Positions 1-8,574 of a stretch of 64,000 nt of DNA are shown here, in pieces. Under the pieces are notes generated by a model. That model made no database searches. It was given only the letters and a program-made list of their open reading frames with translations, and had not been told where the DNA came from. How positions within the stretch are numbered: the first letter of the stretch is position 1; each line of letters begins with the position of its first letter. Made by a program: the position numbers and the translations under genes. Origin of the DNA: Acidimicrobiales bacterium (GTDB taxonomy: Bacteria; Actinomycetota; Acidimicrobiia; Acidimicrobiales; Aldehydirespiratoraceae); contig JAWKIR010000002.1 of the NCBI GenBank assembly GCA_041394245.1, forward strand, positions 372,001-436,000. The letters are read 5' to 3'.

Positions 1-2
1 TG

Positions 3-740
3 GCTGCGATCGGCATCGGGGCCGAGCCGCTTCGGCGTCGCTCCTCGGCGTGGCTGTTGCGTCGGGCCCTGGGCTCGGCGGAGATCATCGCCCGCGACGA
101 GGCCTCGTCGGCCGCGCTGGCGATGGTGGGGCTCACCGCCCGCACGGGGGCCGATGTCGTGTTCGGTCTCGATCTGCCGACCCCGTCGCCGACCGGTGAG
201 ATCGTCGTGAGCATGGGCGGCGCCGTCCGTCCCGGCCTCGTCAAACCGGCGGCTCGGCGGATCGAGCCTCCGCCCCTGACCGAGATCGCTGCGGCGATCG
301 ATTCGTTGGCGGCGCGGCTCGACGCCCCGGTTGTGCTCACCCGGTTCCGCGGGGGCAGGGATGCCGACGCCGCCGCTGATCTGCGTGCACTCCTGCGTTG
401 TCGCGCAAACCTCGTTCCGCCCGACGTCGACGAGCATGTGCGGCGCGTGTGCGGTGCCCGTCTCGTGGTCAGCTCCCGCTACCACCCGGTGGTCCTCGCG
501 GCGCGTGCGGGTGTTCCCGCCGTGGTGATCTCGACACAGGCCAAGGTGCGTTCACTCGTCGCCCAGATCGACCGATCGTGGGTGCACCTCGTCGATTCGT
601 GGGCGGCGGTCGGCGACCTGGAACCGCCGTCACCTCCGGACGAGGGCGTGGTCGTCGCGGGGCTCCACGAGGCCCACGAGGCGCTCGCGGCGCTGGTGGC
701 CCACGCGTCTGCCGCTCGCGCCGAACGGTCCCTCGGTTAG
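3..740 (+). CDS. Polysaccharide pyruvyl transferase family protein (5'-truncated by window edge)
   Basis: The reading frame is open to the first base of the window, so the N-terminus lies outside it; about 245 residues are visible. The end resembles the CsaB/WcaK-type polysaccharide pyruvyl transferase fold: a segment with WLLRRAL then a RDEASSAAL patch, and near the C-terminus SSRYHPVVLAARAGVPAVVIS followed by KVRSLV, which matches the family's conserved R-x-H-x3-AxxAGVP motif. Such enzymes add a pyruvate ketal to a cell-wall or exopolysaccharide sugar using phosphoenolpyruvate. It is followed after 34 bases by a sugar-1-phosphate transferase, consistent with a polysaccharide locus. CsaB pyruvylation is what S-layer-homology domains bind in other bacteria, and such a protein is encoded at 18357. 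The exact sugar target cannot be told from this fragment. Confidence 0.5.
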   Translation, partial: AAIGIGAEPLRRRSSAWLLRRALGSAEIIARDEASSAALAMVGLTARTGADVVFGLDLPTPSPTGEIVVSMGGAVRPGLVKPAARRIEPPPLTEIAAAIDSLAARLDAPVVLTRFRGGRDADAAADLRALLRCRANLVPPDVDEHVRRVCGARLVVSSRYHPVVLAARAGVPAVVISTQAKVRSLVAQIDRSWVHLVDSWAAVGDLEPPSPPDEGVVVAGLHEAHEALAALVAHASAARAERSLG

Positions 741-774
741 CATCCAGCAAGCCTGTCCGAGGGCCGAGACGTCG

Positions 775-2145
775 ATGCAGACACAACGAACCCCTACACA
801 GACGCTGCCGCACACCGGCGAGGCGCCCGTGATCCGCCGGTTGCGGCGCCACGGCTTCCGCTACCTCCACGTCGTCGACGCGCTCACCCTCTTCGGCTTG
901 ATGATCGCGATCACGATCGCCCGCTTCGGACTGGACTGGCCCACCTACGCACGCTCCTACTATCTGGTGGGTTTCGCGGTGGCCACGGCCATCCACATGA
1001 CCATCTACTACTTCGGCGGGATGTACGAATACGAGCAGCGCCTCGGGCTGCCGCCCTGGTTGCCGAAGGTCTCGCTGCTGACGTCGACCGCCGTGCTCGC
1101 CAGCGCAGCCGTCGGTCTCGCCGCCGAGCGTTACCTCATGCCCCGCGGCAACCTGGTAGCGCTGCTCGGTCTCGCGACCGTTGCGGTGACGCTGAACCGT
1201 TGGGTTGCCCGCCGGCTCCGCTCACGACGTTTCGGCACGTCGCGCATTCTCCTCGTCGGCAACCCCGACGACATCGAGCTGGCCCGAGCGCACCTCGCCG
1301 ACTCGGGCGGTGATGCGCAGGTCGTCGGCCAGACCGCGGTGGCCGAGGGGCTGCTCGAACAGGTGACACGAGTCGGCGCCACCGATGTCCTGCTGCTCAG
1401 CGGCGACTCGCTCGATCTCGTGTATCCCCACCCACTCGAGGCACTGGCCAATCGCAAGGTCGGCGTGTTCTACCGGATCTCGCCCTCCGACACGCTGCTC
1501 GGCCTCCAGCGCAGTCGTCAGATCGCCGGCATGCCGTTCGTGGCGCTCCGCGCCCACGCAGTGCCGGGTTATCGACTCCGCCTCAAGCGCCTGCTCGAAC
1601 TCGTCGTCCTGGTGCTGCTGTCGCCGGTGCTGGTGGTGCTCGTTCCCGCGGTGGCGCTCTATGTTCGCCTCCGGGTCGGCCGGGGGATCCTCTTCCGGCA
1701 GGAACGGGTCGGCCGCGACGCCGAGCGGTTCATGATGGTGAAGTTCCGGTCGATGCGCCTCGATGCGGAGGAGACGAGTGGGGCAGTGCTCGCCGACGCC
1801 GACGATCCTCGCGTGGTGCCCGGAATGCGGTGGCTGCGCGAAAGTCGTCTCGACGAACTCCCCCAGCTCTGGAACGTGCTCAAGGGGGAGATGTCGATCG
1901 TGGGCCCGCGTCCCGAGCGACCGGAGTTCGTGGCCGCCCTGGAGGAACTGATCCCCGGCTACGGGCGCCGCCACGACCTTCCCCCCGGTATCACCGGATT
2001 GGCCCAGATCCGTGGCCATTATCAGACCGACCCCGGCTACAAGCTCGGTCATGACCTCCAGTACGTCGTGAACTGGTCGCCGGTGCTCGATCTCCAGATC
2101 ATGGCGGAGACGATCCTCGTGATGCTCCGCCGGTCCGCCCGATGA
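775..2145 (+). CDS. Exopolysaccharide polyprenyl glycosylphosphotransferase (WbaP/WcaJ-type)
   Basis: A 456-residue polyprenyl-phosphate sugar-1-phosphate transferase that would start repeat-unit synthesis on the inner face of the membrane by moving a sugar-1-phosphate from a UDP-sugar to undecaprenyl phosphate. The N-terminal 120 residues hold several membrane segments, followed by a soluble Rossmann-like region (about 150-230). The catalytic bacterial sugar transferase domain begins with a hydrophobic hairpin near residue 270 and contains FRQERVGRD, KFRSMR, the catalytic Asp-Glu pair in RLDELPQLWN near residue 359 and the GPRPE motif near 380. The length fits the family. No Shine-Dalgarno is obvious. 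A TAGCAT box lies at 738-743, 31 bases before the start. The stop overlaps the next gene's ATG, indicating translational coupling. The sugar specificity is unknown. Confidence 0.5.
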   Translation: MQTQRTPTQTLPHTGEAPVIRRLRRHGFRYLHVVDALTLFGLMIAITIARFGLDWPTYARSYYLVGFAVATAIHMTIYYFGGMYEYEQRLGLPPWLPKVSLLTSTAVLASAAVGLAAERYLMPRGNLVALLGLATVAVTLNRWVARRLRSRRFGTSRILLVGNPDDIELARAHLADSGGDAQVVGQTAVAEGLLEQVTRVGATDVLLLSGDSLDLVYPHPLEALANRKVGVFYRISPSDTLLGLQRSRQIAGMPFVALRAHAVPGYRLRLKRLLELVVLVLLSPVLVVLVPAVALYVRLRVGRGILFRQERVGRDAERFMMVKFRSMRLDAEETSGAVLADADDPRVVPGMRWLRESRLDELPQLWNVLKGEMSIVGPRPERPEFVAALEELIPGYGRRHDLPPGITGLAQIRGHYQTDPGYKLGHDLQYVVNWSPVLDLQIMAETILVMLRRSAR

Positions 2146-3134
2146 GCGGCGACCTCAACGATGATGTGCTGCCTGCGGTCGACGTCATCGTCCCTGCGCT
2201 CGATGCGGCGGCGACACTCGATGCCTGCCTCGACGCGGTGCTCGACCAGGACTACGGCGGGCCGATCGCGGTGACCGTCGCGGTGGGGCCGGGCCGCGAC
2301 GCCACCTGGGAGATCGCCGAGGCGCGCGCGGCTGCGGATCCGCGCGTCGTGGTCGTCGCCAACCCGACGGGGAGGACGCCGGTGGGACTCAACCTCGCCG
2401 CAGCGAAGGGATCGGCGCCGATCGTGGCGCGCGTCGACGCCCAGAGCATCCTCCCGCCCCGCTATCTCAAGCGGGCGGTCGAGACCCTCCGGCGCACAGG
2501 AGCCGCCAATGTCGGCGGGGTGCAACATCCCGTGGGCGACAACGGCCTGCAGCGGGTCATCGCCGTCGGCATGTGTTCGCCCTTCGGCGCAGGCCCCGCC
2601 CGGTTCCGACGCGATGGCTACGAAGGGCCGACCGACACCGTCTACCTCGGGGTGTTCCGTCGAGACGCGCTCGAGGCCGTCGGACTGTTCGACGAGACGC
2701 TCGACCGCAATCAGGACTACGAGCTCAACTGGCGCCTGCGCGACGCCGGACACCAGGTGTGGCTCGATCCGACGCTCGTTGTCAGCTATCGGCCCCGCGC
2801 CACCTTCGGACGTCTGGCCTCCCAGTACTACCAGTACGGCGCGTGGAAGCGCCACGTGCTGTGGCGCAACCCCCGTTCGCTCCAACCCCGCCAGACGGTG
2901 GCACCATTGCTCGTGATCGGCCTCATCGTGTCGGCCGTCGAACTGCTGCGGGGACGGGCTCGGGGATTCCTTCTCCCCGGCGCCTACACCGGGGCCGCGC
3001 TGGTGGTGGCCCGCGATTCCCGCGGCTCGTTGCCCCGCAAGTCCGACCGCTACCTGCTGATGGCGGTGTTCGCGACCATGCACGTCGCGTGGGGGGTCGG
3101 ATTCCTCTTCGGTCGCGTCAATCGTGGGTCGTGA
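2142..3134 (+). CDS. Glycosyltransferase family 2 (ExoA-like) with C-terminal membrane segments
   Basis: A 330-residue GT-A fold enzyme. The start VDVIVPALDAAATLDACLDAVLDQDY is the usual GT2 nucleotide-binding strand and helix; VARVDAQSILPP near residue 97 is the DxD-type metal site; NQDYELNWRLRDAG near residue 190 is the acceptor-side motif. Two or three hydrophobic segments end the protein, resembling succinoglycan-type ExoA proteins that act at the membrane. The ATG overlaps the TGA of the sugar-phosphate transferase, so it probably adds the second sugar of the same repeat unit. Its 3' end overlaps the oppositely oriented ABC ATPase gene by 17 bases. Donor and acceptor are not predictable. 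Confidence 0.5.
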   Translation: MSGDLNDDVLPAVDVIVPALDAAATLDACLDAVLDQDYGGPIAVTVAVGPGRDATWEIAEARAAADPRVVVVANPTGRTPVGLNLAAAKGSAPIVARVDAQSILPPRYLKRAVETLRRTGAANVGGVQHPVGDNGLQRVIAVGMCSPFGAGPARFRRDGYEGPTDTVYLGVFRRDALEAVGLFDETLDRNQDYELNWRLRDAGHQVWLDPTLVVSYRPRATFGRLASQYYQYGAWKRHVLWRNPRSLQPRQTVAPLLVIGLIVSAVELLRGRARGFLLPGAYTGAALVVARDSRGSLPRKSDRYLLMAVFATMHVAWGVGFLFGRVNRGS

Positions 3135-3882
3135 GTCTGTTGTCGCCCTTGTTGACGTGATCGAGGTATGCCTCGATGACCTCGTCGGGTTCGCCGACCA
3201 TCATCAGCCGCCCGTGGTCGAGCCAGCCGAGCGTGTCGCACAGATCGGCCATCAGCTGGGTGTTGTGTGACACCAGCACGATGGTGGTGCCGCCGGCCCG
3301 CAGCTTGTTCATGTGGGCCATGCAACGGCGCTGGAACTCTTCGTCGCCGACCGCGATGACCTCGTCGACGAGGAGCAGTTCGGGATCGACATTGACGGCG
3401 ACGGCGAAGCCGAGGCGGACGTACATGCCGCTCGAGTAGATCTTCACGGGCTCGTCGATGAACTCGCCGATACCGCTGAACTCGATGATCTCGTCCATCG
3501 ACGCCGCCATCTGCTTGCGGCTGAGACCGAGCATGGCACCGTTGAGGTAGACGTTCTCGCGGCCCGTGAGATCGGGGTGGAAGCCCGACCCGAGCTCCAG
3601 CAGGGCCGACAGACGCCCTTCCGACTCGATCGTCCCGGTGGTCGGACGATGGATGCCGGCCATCAATCGCAGCAGGGTGGACTTGCCGCTGCCGTTGTGG
3701 CCGATCAGACCGAAGAACGATCCGGGGGGAATGTCGAGGTCGATGTCTCGAAGTACCCAGAAGTCGTCGGCGTCGGAGGTCTTGCCGATCCGGAGCACCG
3801 CCTCCTTGATCGAGCTCGGGCGGTTCCGCTCGAGGCGGAACTTCTTCGACACTCCGTGCACCTGAATCGAGCCGACGGTCAT
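3118..3882 (-). CDS. ABC-2 polysaccharide/polyol-phosphate exporter, ATP-binding subunit (Wzt/TagH-type)
   Basis: A 254-residue ATPase that would power export of a finished, lipid-linked polysaccharide across the membrane. Walker A is GHNGSGKST, the signature is the polysaccharide-exporter form YSSGMYVRLGFA instead of LSGGQ, Walker B is ELLLVDEVIAVGD, and the switch histidine is in VSHN. It lacks the extra C-terminal carbohydrate-binding domain of some Wzt proteins. The frame continues upstream of 3882, but conserved sequence begins at MTVGSIQVHGVSKKF and that ATG overlaps the stop of the permease gene (ATGA), so 3882 is the start chosen. With the permease it forms a two-gene unit. Confidence 0.5.
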   Translation of the reverse strand: MTVGSIQVHGVSKKFRLERNRPSSIKEAVLRIGKTSDADDFWVLRDIDLDIPPGSFFGLIGHNGSGKSTLLRLMAGIHRPTTGTIESEGRLSALLELGSGFHPDLTGRENVYLNGAMLGLSRKQMAASMDEIIEFSGIGEFIDEPVKIYSSGMYVRLGFAVAVNVDPELLLVDEVIAVGDEEFQRRCMAHMNKLRAGGTTIVLVSHNTQLMADLCDTLGWLDHGRLMMVGEPDEVIEAYLDHVNKGDNRLTTHD

Positions 3883-4700
3883 GGTTCCTCGCTGATGGCC
3901 ATGCTCTGATCGCGGAAGTACACCCAGCCGATCGAGAAGGTGACGACGCCCCACGCCGTGGCGGCGAGGAGCCGGTTCCACTGGGGAACCTCCAGGAAAT
4001 ACATGGCGTCGCGGGCGATCTCGACGAACAGCGACGGTGGGTTCCACACGATCAGCGTCCGGACCAGGTCGGGCACCTCGTCGCGGTTCAGGAGGTCCTC
4101 GGTGAACACGATCGGGACGGTGAAGAAGGCGACGTTGAGGAGGATGCCGACCAGGTACTGCACATCTCGGTAACGGGCGTTGAAGACGGAGACGATGAAG
4201 CCGATGCCGAGCCCGAACAGGAGGGCCAGCGCCAGCGCCATGGGCAGGAACACGGCGGTCCACGAGAGGTTCGCCATCACGGCCATGATGGCGAGGAGCA
4301 CGACTGCCTCGAGCAGGGTCTGGACGGTGTTCGCGGCGGCGCCACCGAGCAGGGCGGTCTCGGTGGGGAAGTAGATCTTCTTGCGGAGATCGCTCACCCC
4401 GATCAGCCAGCCCATGGAGCCGTTGACGACCCCGGTGAACAGGCTCCAGACGATCAATCCCGTGAAGAGATAGAGCCCGAAGTTCTCGGCATTGCCGTTG
4501 TCGGTGAGCGGGGCCTCGGCGCCGTAGACCACGCCGAACACGAAGCCGTAGACCAGCACCGTGGTGAGGGGGTTCATGAACGACCAGAACCATCCGAGCA
4601 GGCTGCGCTTGTAGCGGGCCTTCGATTCGCGCTCGGCGAAGTGGTAGATCAGCGACACGCTCTTGCGCATCGACGGAGTGAGCGTGAGGGACATGGCCAT
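3879..4700 (-). CDS. ABC-2 polysaccharide exporter, permease subunit (Wzm/TagG-type)
   Basis: A 273-residue integral membrane protein with about six membrane segments. The N-terminal amphipathic stretch reading LIYHFAERESKARYKRSLLGW is typical of Wzm/TagG permeases and is followed by FWSFMNPLTTVLVYGFVFG. The middle carries LRKKIYFPTE, also typical of the family. It pairs with the ATPase gene, with which it shares an ATGA overlap, to export a polysaccharide made by the surrounding enzymes. Two adjacent ATG codons (4700 and 4694) are possible starts; 4700 is chosen because a TANNNT box (4711-4716) sits 10 bases upstream. The gene is divergent from the O-antigen-ligase-like gene across only 43 bases. 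Confidence 0.5.
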   Translation of the reverse strand: MAMSLTLTPSMRKSVSLIYHFAERESKARYKRSLLGWFWSFMNPLTTVLVYGFVFGVVYGAEAPLTDNGNAENFGLYLFTGLIVWSLFTGVVNGSMGWLIGVSDLRKKIYFPTETALLGGAAANTVQTLLEAVVLLAIMAVMANLSWTAVFLPMALALALLFGLGIGFIVSVFNARYRDVQYLVGILLNVAFFTVPIVFTEDLLNRDEVPDLVRTLIVWNPPSLFVEIARDAMYFLEVPQWNRLLAATAWGVVTFSIGWVYFRDQSMAISEEP

Positions 4701-4710
4701 GACCGGTCGG

Positions 4711-4716
4711 ATCCTA
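4711..4716 (-). promoter_or_regulatory. Putative -10 box (TAGGAT) for the exporter operon
   Basis: On the minus strand TAGGAT ends 10 bases before the permease ATG. No Shine-Dalgarno is visible, so the transcript may be leaderless. It lies in the same 43-base divergent spacer as the plus-strand box at 4732. Confidence 0.4.
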
Positions 4717-4731
4717 CCGATTCGGCGTCGG

Positions 4732-4737
4732 TACGAT
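4732..4737 (+). promoter_or_regulatory. Putative -10 box (TACGAT) for the O-antigen-ligase-like gene
   Basis: TACGAT ends 6 bases before the ATG at 4744 and no Shine-Dalgarno is present, matching the leaderless pattern repeated at other starts in this window. Confidence 0.4.
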
Positions 4738-4743
4738 GGAACG

Positions 4744-5988
4744 ATGCATCTCAGCCCGGCCCGCACCCTGCTCGTGGCCTGTGGTGTGCTCATCCTCACG
4801 AACGGCCCGGTTTTCCTCGTGGCGAACCGCATGCTGGAACAGCCGCGGAGTTGGGAGGAGCCCTTCACGAGGGCGGTGTTCATGTCCGTGGCGATCGTCG
4901 CGGTCGGCGCCGTGGTGCTCGATCGGTTCCGGGTCGACGGTGCGCGGCTCGTGGTTCCGAACCCCGTCGCCGCGGTGGCGATCGTCTGGTTCCTCGTGTG
5001 GATGGTGGCATCGAGCGCGTGGAGCCTCACGCCGGAACTGACGCGGGGGCGGTCGCTCGTCTATGTCGGTCTCGCGGCGTTCGCCTGGATCATCGCCGAC
5101 CTCGAGTTCGCGGCCTTCCGGCGCGCGCTGGCGCTCGCGGCGGGAGTGGCCGTCGGCGCGAGCCTCGCGGCCGTCGTGTTCTCCGACTCGATCGGGATGG
5201 ATGTCAACGACGACTGGCGTGGGATCTACACGAACCGGAATTCCCTGGCCCCGGTCGCCGCCATTGCGGTGATCGTCGGCGTCGGCATCGTGTTCGAGTC
5301 CCGCGGGGCGCGGCGCGTGGCGGCCGGCGCGCTGGTCCTGCTCGCGGCGGTCGTGCTGGCCGGCAGTGGGAGCCGAACGGCATGGCTCGCCCTGCTCATC
5401 GCCATGGGGGCGGCGTTCGTGGTGGTCGGTGCCCGCGTCGGCGGTGCGCGTTTCGGAGCGCGGGTGCGCAGCGGCATCCTCGCCGGAGGTGTCGTCGGGG
5501 CGGTCATCGCCCTGGCCGTTCTGTCCCGGCTCTGGGGCGACTCGACCTTCGCCCAGCGCCGCACGATCTGGAGCCTGGTCCGCGATCGCATTGCCGAGCG
5601 CCCGTTGCAGGGCTTCGGCTGGTTCAATGTCTGGAGCGACGCCGACTTCGTCTCCGAGCACTACCTGCTGACGCGGGGGAGCGCCCACGGGAGCTTCTTC
5701 GAAGTGTGGCTCGGGCTGGGCCTGGTGGGGCTGATCCCGTTCGTCGTGATCGTCGGTCTGGCGCTCCACGGCACCATCACCGACGCGTGGCGGCGACCGT
5801 CGGTCGAGACATGGACGTGGCTGGCGCTGGTGTCGTTCCTCGTGATGGAGAACCTCACCGAGAGCTTCGTGCTGTGGTTCTCCTACAACCTTGTCCTGCT
5901 CATGGCCGCCGCGCTGCGCGTCGGTTGCGCACGGCGCTCGAGGCCCGAGCCGCGAACGCCCGCGCCCAGTGAACCGGCGACCGTGTGA
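4744..5988 (+). CDS. O-antigen ligase / Wzy-like membrane protein
   Basis: A 414-residue protein with about ten to twelve membrane segments. The region LAGSGSRTAWLALLIAMG (about 200-220), then RRTIWSLVRDRIAERPLQGFGWFN with a long periplasmic loop and SAHGSFFEVWLGLGLVGLIP, is the Wzy_C/O-antigen ligase pattern, in which conserved Arg and His residues of the outer loop act in glycan transfer or polymerisation. It would polymerise repeat units or attach finished glycan outside the membrane. The frame is open upstream to 4663, but the hydrophobic start after MHLSPARTLLVAC and the TANNNT box support 4744. Its last 89 bases overlap the end of the converging GT2 gene. Confidence 0.5.
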   Translation: MHLSPARTLLVACGVLILTNGPVFLVANRMLEQPRSWEEPFTRAVFMSVAIVAVGAVVLDRFRVDGARLVVPNPVAAVAIVWFLVWMVASSAWSLTPELTRGRSLVYVGLAAFAWIIADLEFAAFRRALALAAGVAVGASLAAVVFSDSIGMDVNDDWRGIYTNRNSLAPVAAIAVIVGVGIVFESRGARRVAAGALVLLAAVVLAGSGSRTAWLALLIAMGAAFVVVGARVGGARFGARVRSGILAGGVVGAVIALAVLSRLWGDSTFAQRRTIWSLVRDRIAERPLQGFGWFNVWSDADFVSEHYLLTRGSAHGSFFEVWLGLGLVGLIPFVVIVGLALHGTITDAWRRPSVETWTWLALVSFLVMENLTESFVLWFSYNLVLLMAAALRVGCARRSRPEPRTPAPSEPATV

Positions 5989-6895
5989 GTTGATCGAGCG
6001 CGGCCTGCGCTGCGGTCAGATCAGCCTCGTGGCGGCTGCGGTCACCGGTCACGAAGTGGGTGCCGGCCAGCCGGCGGGCATCACCGGCCGGCAACAACAC
6101 CGGGGTCGCCGACAGGCGGTCGATCACCATCGCGTGGGCCTTCTCCCAGGTCGCGACCGATTCGGCGCTGTCGGCGTTGCCGGCATCGAGGCGGCGGTAC
6201 AGCGACGTCGCCCTCGGGATCGAGACCACCCCGACCGCCATGGCCGCCCGCATCAGGAAGTCCCAGTCCTCGTAGACCGGAAGGTCGTCGCAGAAGCGGA
6301 GACGGAGGGGGTCGATCACCCCTCGTGGGTAGGCGAGGGCGCAGATCGGGGTGAGGTTGAGGCTCATGTGGGCCAACAGGTCGAAACGGTCGGGAAACGG
6401 TCGTTCGACATCGCCGACGGGGCTGACGGGTTCTGTGCCTCCCGCCGTCGTCCAGTCCTGGCTCTCGGTGACGGCCCGGAGGATGACACCGGGCTCGGCG
6501 ACCGCGGCGTCGGCGAATGCCTGCAACCAATCGTCGTAGGCGAGGTCGTCATCGTCGAGGAAGCAGAAATGGGAGCCGTTGACGTGTTCGAGCCCGACAT
6601 TGAGCGGATGGGCGCGGCCACCGCCGCTGACGGTCACGATGCTGAGACGATCGCTCAGCCGCTCGGCCACGGACGCTCGCACGGCATCGGCGACGTCGGG
6701 TGGACCGTGCACCACCACGACCACGTCGAAGTCACGAAAGGTTTGCGCCGCGAGCGAGTCGAGCGCCTCGGCGAGAGAAACGGGGCGGGTCCCCATGGTT
6801 CGTACGACGACCGTGAAGGAGACGGACGGCTCCGCGGACGGAAGGACCTCGGCCTGGCCGTAGGCACGCAGCAGATCGTCGAGGGGGGCGCTCAC
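5900..6895 (-). CDS. Glycosyltransferase family 2
   Basis: A 331-residue soluble GT-A enzyme. The N-terminal SFTVVVRTMGTRPVSLAEALDSL and AAQTFRDFDVVVVVHG segments are the nucleotide-sugar fold, HFCFLDDDDLAYDDWLQ near residue 115 is the DxD metal site, and PVYEDWDFLMRAA near 220 is the catalytic-base region. The GTG start overlaps the stop of the coiled-coil gene (GTGA), placing it last in a three-gene minus-strand operon (8561 to 5900). The Arg/Ala-rich C-terminus is encoded on the strand opposite the last 89 bases of the O-antigen-ligase-like gene. No hydrophobic segment is seen. The sugar is unknown. Confidence 0.5.
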   Translation of the reverse strand: MSAPLDDLLRAYGQAEVLPSAEPSVSFTVVVRTMGTRPVSLAEALDSLAAQTFRDFDVVVVVHGPPDVADAVRASVAERLSDRLSIVTVSGGGRAHPLNVGLEHVNGSHFCFLDDDDLAYDDWLQAFADAAVAEPGVILRAVTESQDWTTAGGTEPVSPVGDVERPFPDRFDLLAHMSLNLTPICALAYPRGVIDPLRLRFCDDLPVYEDWDFLMRAAMAVGVVSIPRATSLYRRLDAGNADSAESVATWEKAHAMVIDRLSATPVLLPAGDARRLAGTHFVTGDRSRHEADLTAAQAALDQLTRSPVHWARAFAARASSAVRNRRAARRP

Positions 6896-7164
6896 GACGC
6901 CCCCGGAAGGCGTCGGCGAGCAGCCCGCGCCAGCCGCACCAGCGGGTTACGCCCGAGTTCCTCGTGCAGCGCGGCGTTGGCGAGGTCGAGCTCGTGCTCA
7001 CGGCGCTCGAGCTCGGCGATCCGATCACGAAGGACCTCGGTACGGCCGTTGGACGCGAGGAGGCTCTCGCGGAGGCGGAGGATCTCGGTACGTAGGACGA
7101 TCGGATCGTCGCTGCCGATCGGATCGGGCTCGTCGGCCACCGGCAGGTCGTCGAATACGGACAC
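6892..7164 (-). CDS. Small coiled-coil protein between two glycosyltransferases
   Basis: A 90-residue protein not recognised as a known family. It starts at a GTG 14 bases after the upstream GT2 stop, and its TGA overlaps the GTG of the next GT2 (GTGA), so it lies inside the operon. An acidic, proline-containing N-terminus (about 1-22) is followed by a heptad-rich charged helix from RTEILRLRESLLAS through LRDRIAELERREHELDLANAALHEELG, typical of a parallel coiled coil, and a basic tail LVRLARAARRRLPG. It may tether or dimerise the neighbouring glycosyltransferases; that role is inferred only from position and shape. Confidence 0.5.
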   Translation of the reverse strand: MSVFDDLPVADEPDPIGSDDPIVLRTEILRLRESLLASNGRTEVLRDRIAELERREHELDLANAALHEELGRNPLVRLARAARRRLPGAS

Positions 7165-7178
7165 GTCGAGACGATACG

Positions 7179-8561
7179 TCAGCCGTTGCCCGACGCGGGT
7201 CGTCCGCGGTGCACCCGGGACTGCAGTCGGGGTCGGCGCAGCTGCGTCGGTGGGGGAGTGTCGCCCGGTCGCGGTTCGAGGTGGTCGGCGTTGCGAGCCA
7301 GGTCGTGGGGGTCGTCGGGGCGCAGATACGCGGGGTGGTACCAGGGGTCGAGGATCTCGCCCCATCGATCGATCCAGCGGTCCCATTCGGTGGCGGTGAT
7401 GACCGGCTCGCGGCTGAGGGTCTCGTGATGGACCAGGGTCGCTGCGGGCTCGACGACGATCCGACCGATGGCGCGTTGCACTCGCACGCACAGGTCGACG
7501 TCGTTGAACGACAGCGGGAACGAGGTCGACAGGCCCCCGACGGCGAGATAGTCGGCGCGCCGCATCATCAGGCAGCCACCCGTGACGGCGGCGACCTCGC
7601 GCGCGACCAGGCCGCCGTGAGGGGCCGTGTCGGCGAGCTTCCAGCCCACGAAGGGGTGCAGTGGCCGGGCGTCGTCGATCACGATGCCGGCGTGCTGCAC
7701 CGTGCCGTCGGGGTAGGTGAGGAGCGCGCCCACCGCCCCGACGGTCGCGTCGGTGAGATGCAGCGCCATACGGTCGACGAACGACGATCCCGCGGGCTCG
7801 GTGTCGTCGTTGAGCAGCAGCACGTGGGTCGCCCGCGAGTGGAGGACGCCGAGGTTGACCGCCTCGGAGAAGTTGAACGGGCCCGCCGGTCGGCGGACGA
7901 TCCGGCACCCGGGCGTTTCGAGCGTCGACGGATCGCCACGGAACTCGTCGCCGACCACGAACACGAGCCCCATGCGGTCGGGCAACGGGCCGAGCCGCTC
8001 CCGTAGACGAATGGCGGCGACCGTGCCGTCGCCGAGCACCGTGCCCGCCGTCGGGACGATGATGTCGACCTCGGGGGCGAACTCGTCGTTCGCGTGCAGA
8101 CGGTGGTCGCTGTCGAGTGCGGCGGGGATCGCCAGTGCGGCGAGGTGCGCCTCGATGTCGGCGGGATCGGGGCCGGACGGCAGCGAGGCGTGCCGGGTCA
8201 GCACAGTGGTGAAATGGACCACATCGGCCCGCTCGCGCACCAACCGGAACGCGAGGTCGGACGCCGCCGCGGAGGTGTCGTGGGCTCGCAGCCAACCGGC
8301 GCGGACCGCGACGGGAGCCGCTGCGACCGGATCGGCGAGCAGCCGGGTCGGACTCCACGCCGTGCGTCGATGCACGCGCCCGGCGATGACCAGGTCGCCG
8401 TACCAGGCATCGGCCGGATCGTCGGTGGCGAGCTCGACCAGGGCGTCGACACCCGGCCGGTCGAGCGTCGCGTCGTCGGGCAGCGCGATGACGAGATCGT
8501 CGTCGGGGATCGACGGATCGAGTGGCGCGGGATCGAGCGGAACCGGGTGGAGAGCGACCAT
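7179..8561 (-). CDS. Glycosyltransferase family 2, rhamnosyltransferase-like, with N-terminal extension
   Basis: A 460-residue protein in which the first 165 residues are an unassigned domain and the GT2 core starts near EVDIIVPTAGTVLGDG. The core has FNFSEAVNLG, then LLLNDDTEPAG (metal site), TVQHAGIVI, TGGCLMMRRADYLAVGG, NDVDLCVRVQ and the tail motif ILDPWYHPAYL. This series is typical of the large actinobacterial GT2 proteins found in O-antigen and rhamnan loci. The first gene of a three-gene minus-strand operon, it has a TAGCTT box 13 bases before its ATG that overlaps the plus-strand promoter of the divergent YfhO-like gene. The donor sugar is unproven. Confidence 0.5.
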   Translation of the reverse strand: MVALHPVPLDPAPLDPSIPDDDLVIALPDDATLDRPGVDALVELATDDPADAWYGDLVIAGRVHRRTAWSPTRLLADPVAAAPVAVRAGWLRAHDTSAAASDLAFRLVRERADVVHFTTVLTRHASLPSGPDPADIEAHLAALAIPAALDSDHRLHANDEFAPEVDIIVPTAGTVLGDGTVAAIRLRERLGPLPDRMGLVFVVGDEFRGDPSTLETPGCRIVRRPAGPFNFSEAVNLGVLHSRATHVLLLNDDTEPAGSSFVDRMALHLTDATVGAVGALLTYPDGTVQHAGIVIDDARPLHPFVGWKLADTAPHGGLVAREVAAVTGGCLMMRRADYLAVGGLSTSFPLSFNDVDLCVRVQRAIGRIVVEPAATLVHHETLSREPVITATEWDRWIDRWGEILDPWYHPAYLRPDDPHDLARNADHLEPRPGDTPPPTQLRRPRLQSRVHRGRPASGNG

Positions 8562-8574
8562 GGGCTGTCAGCGA

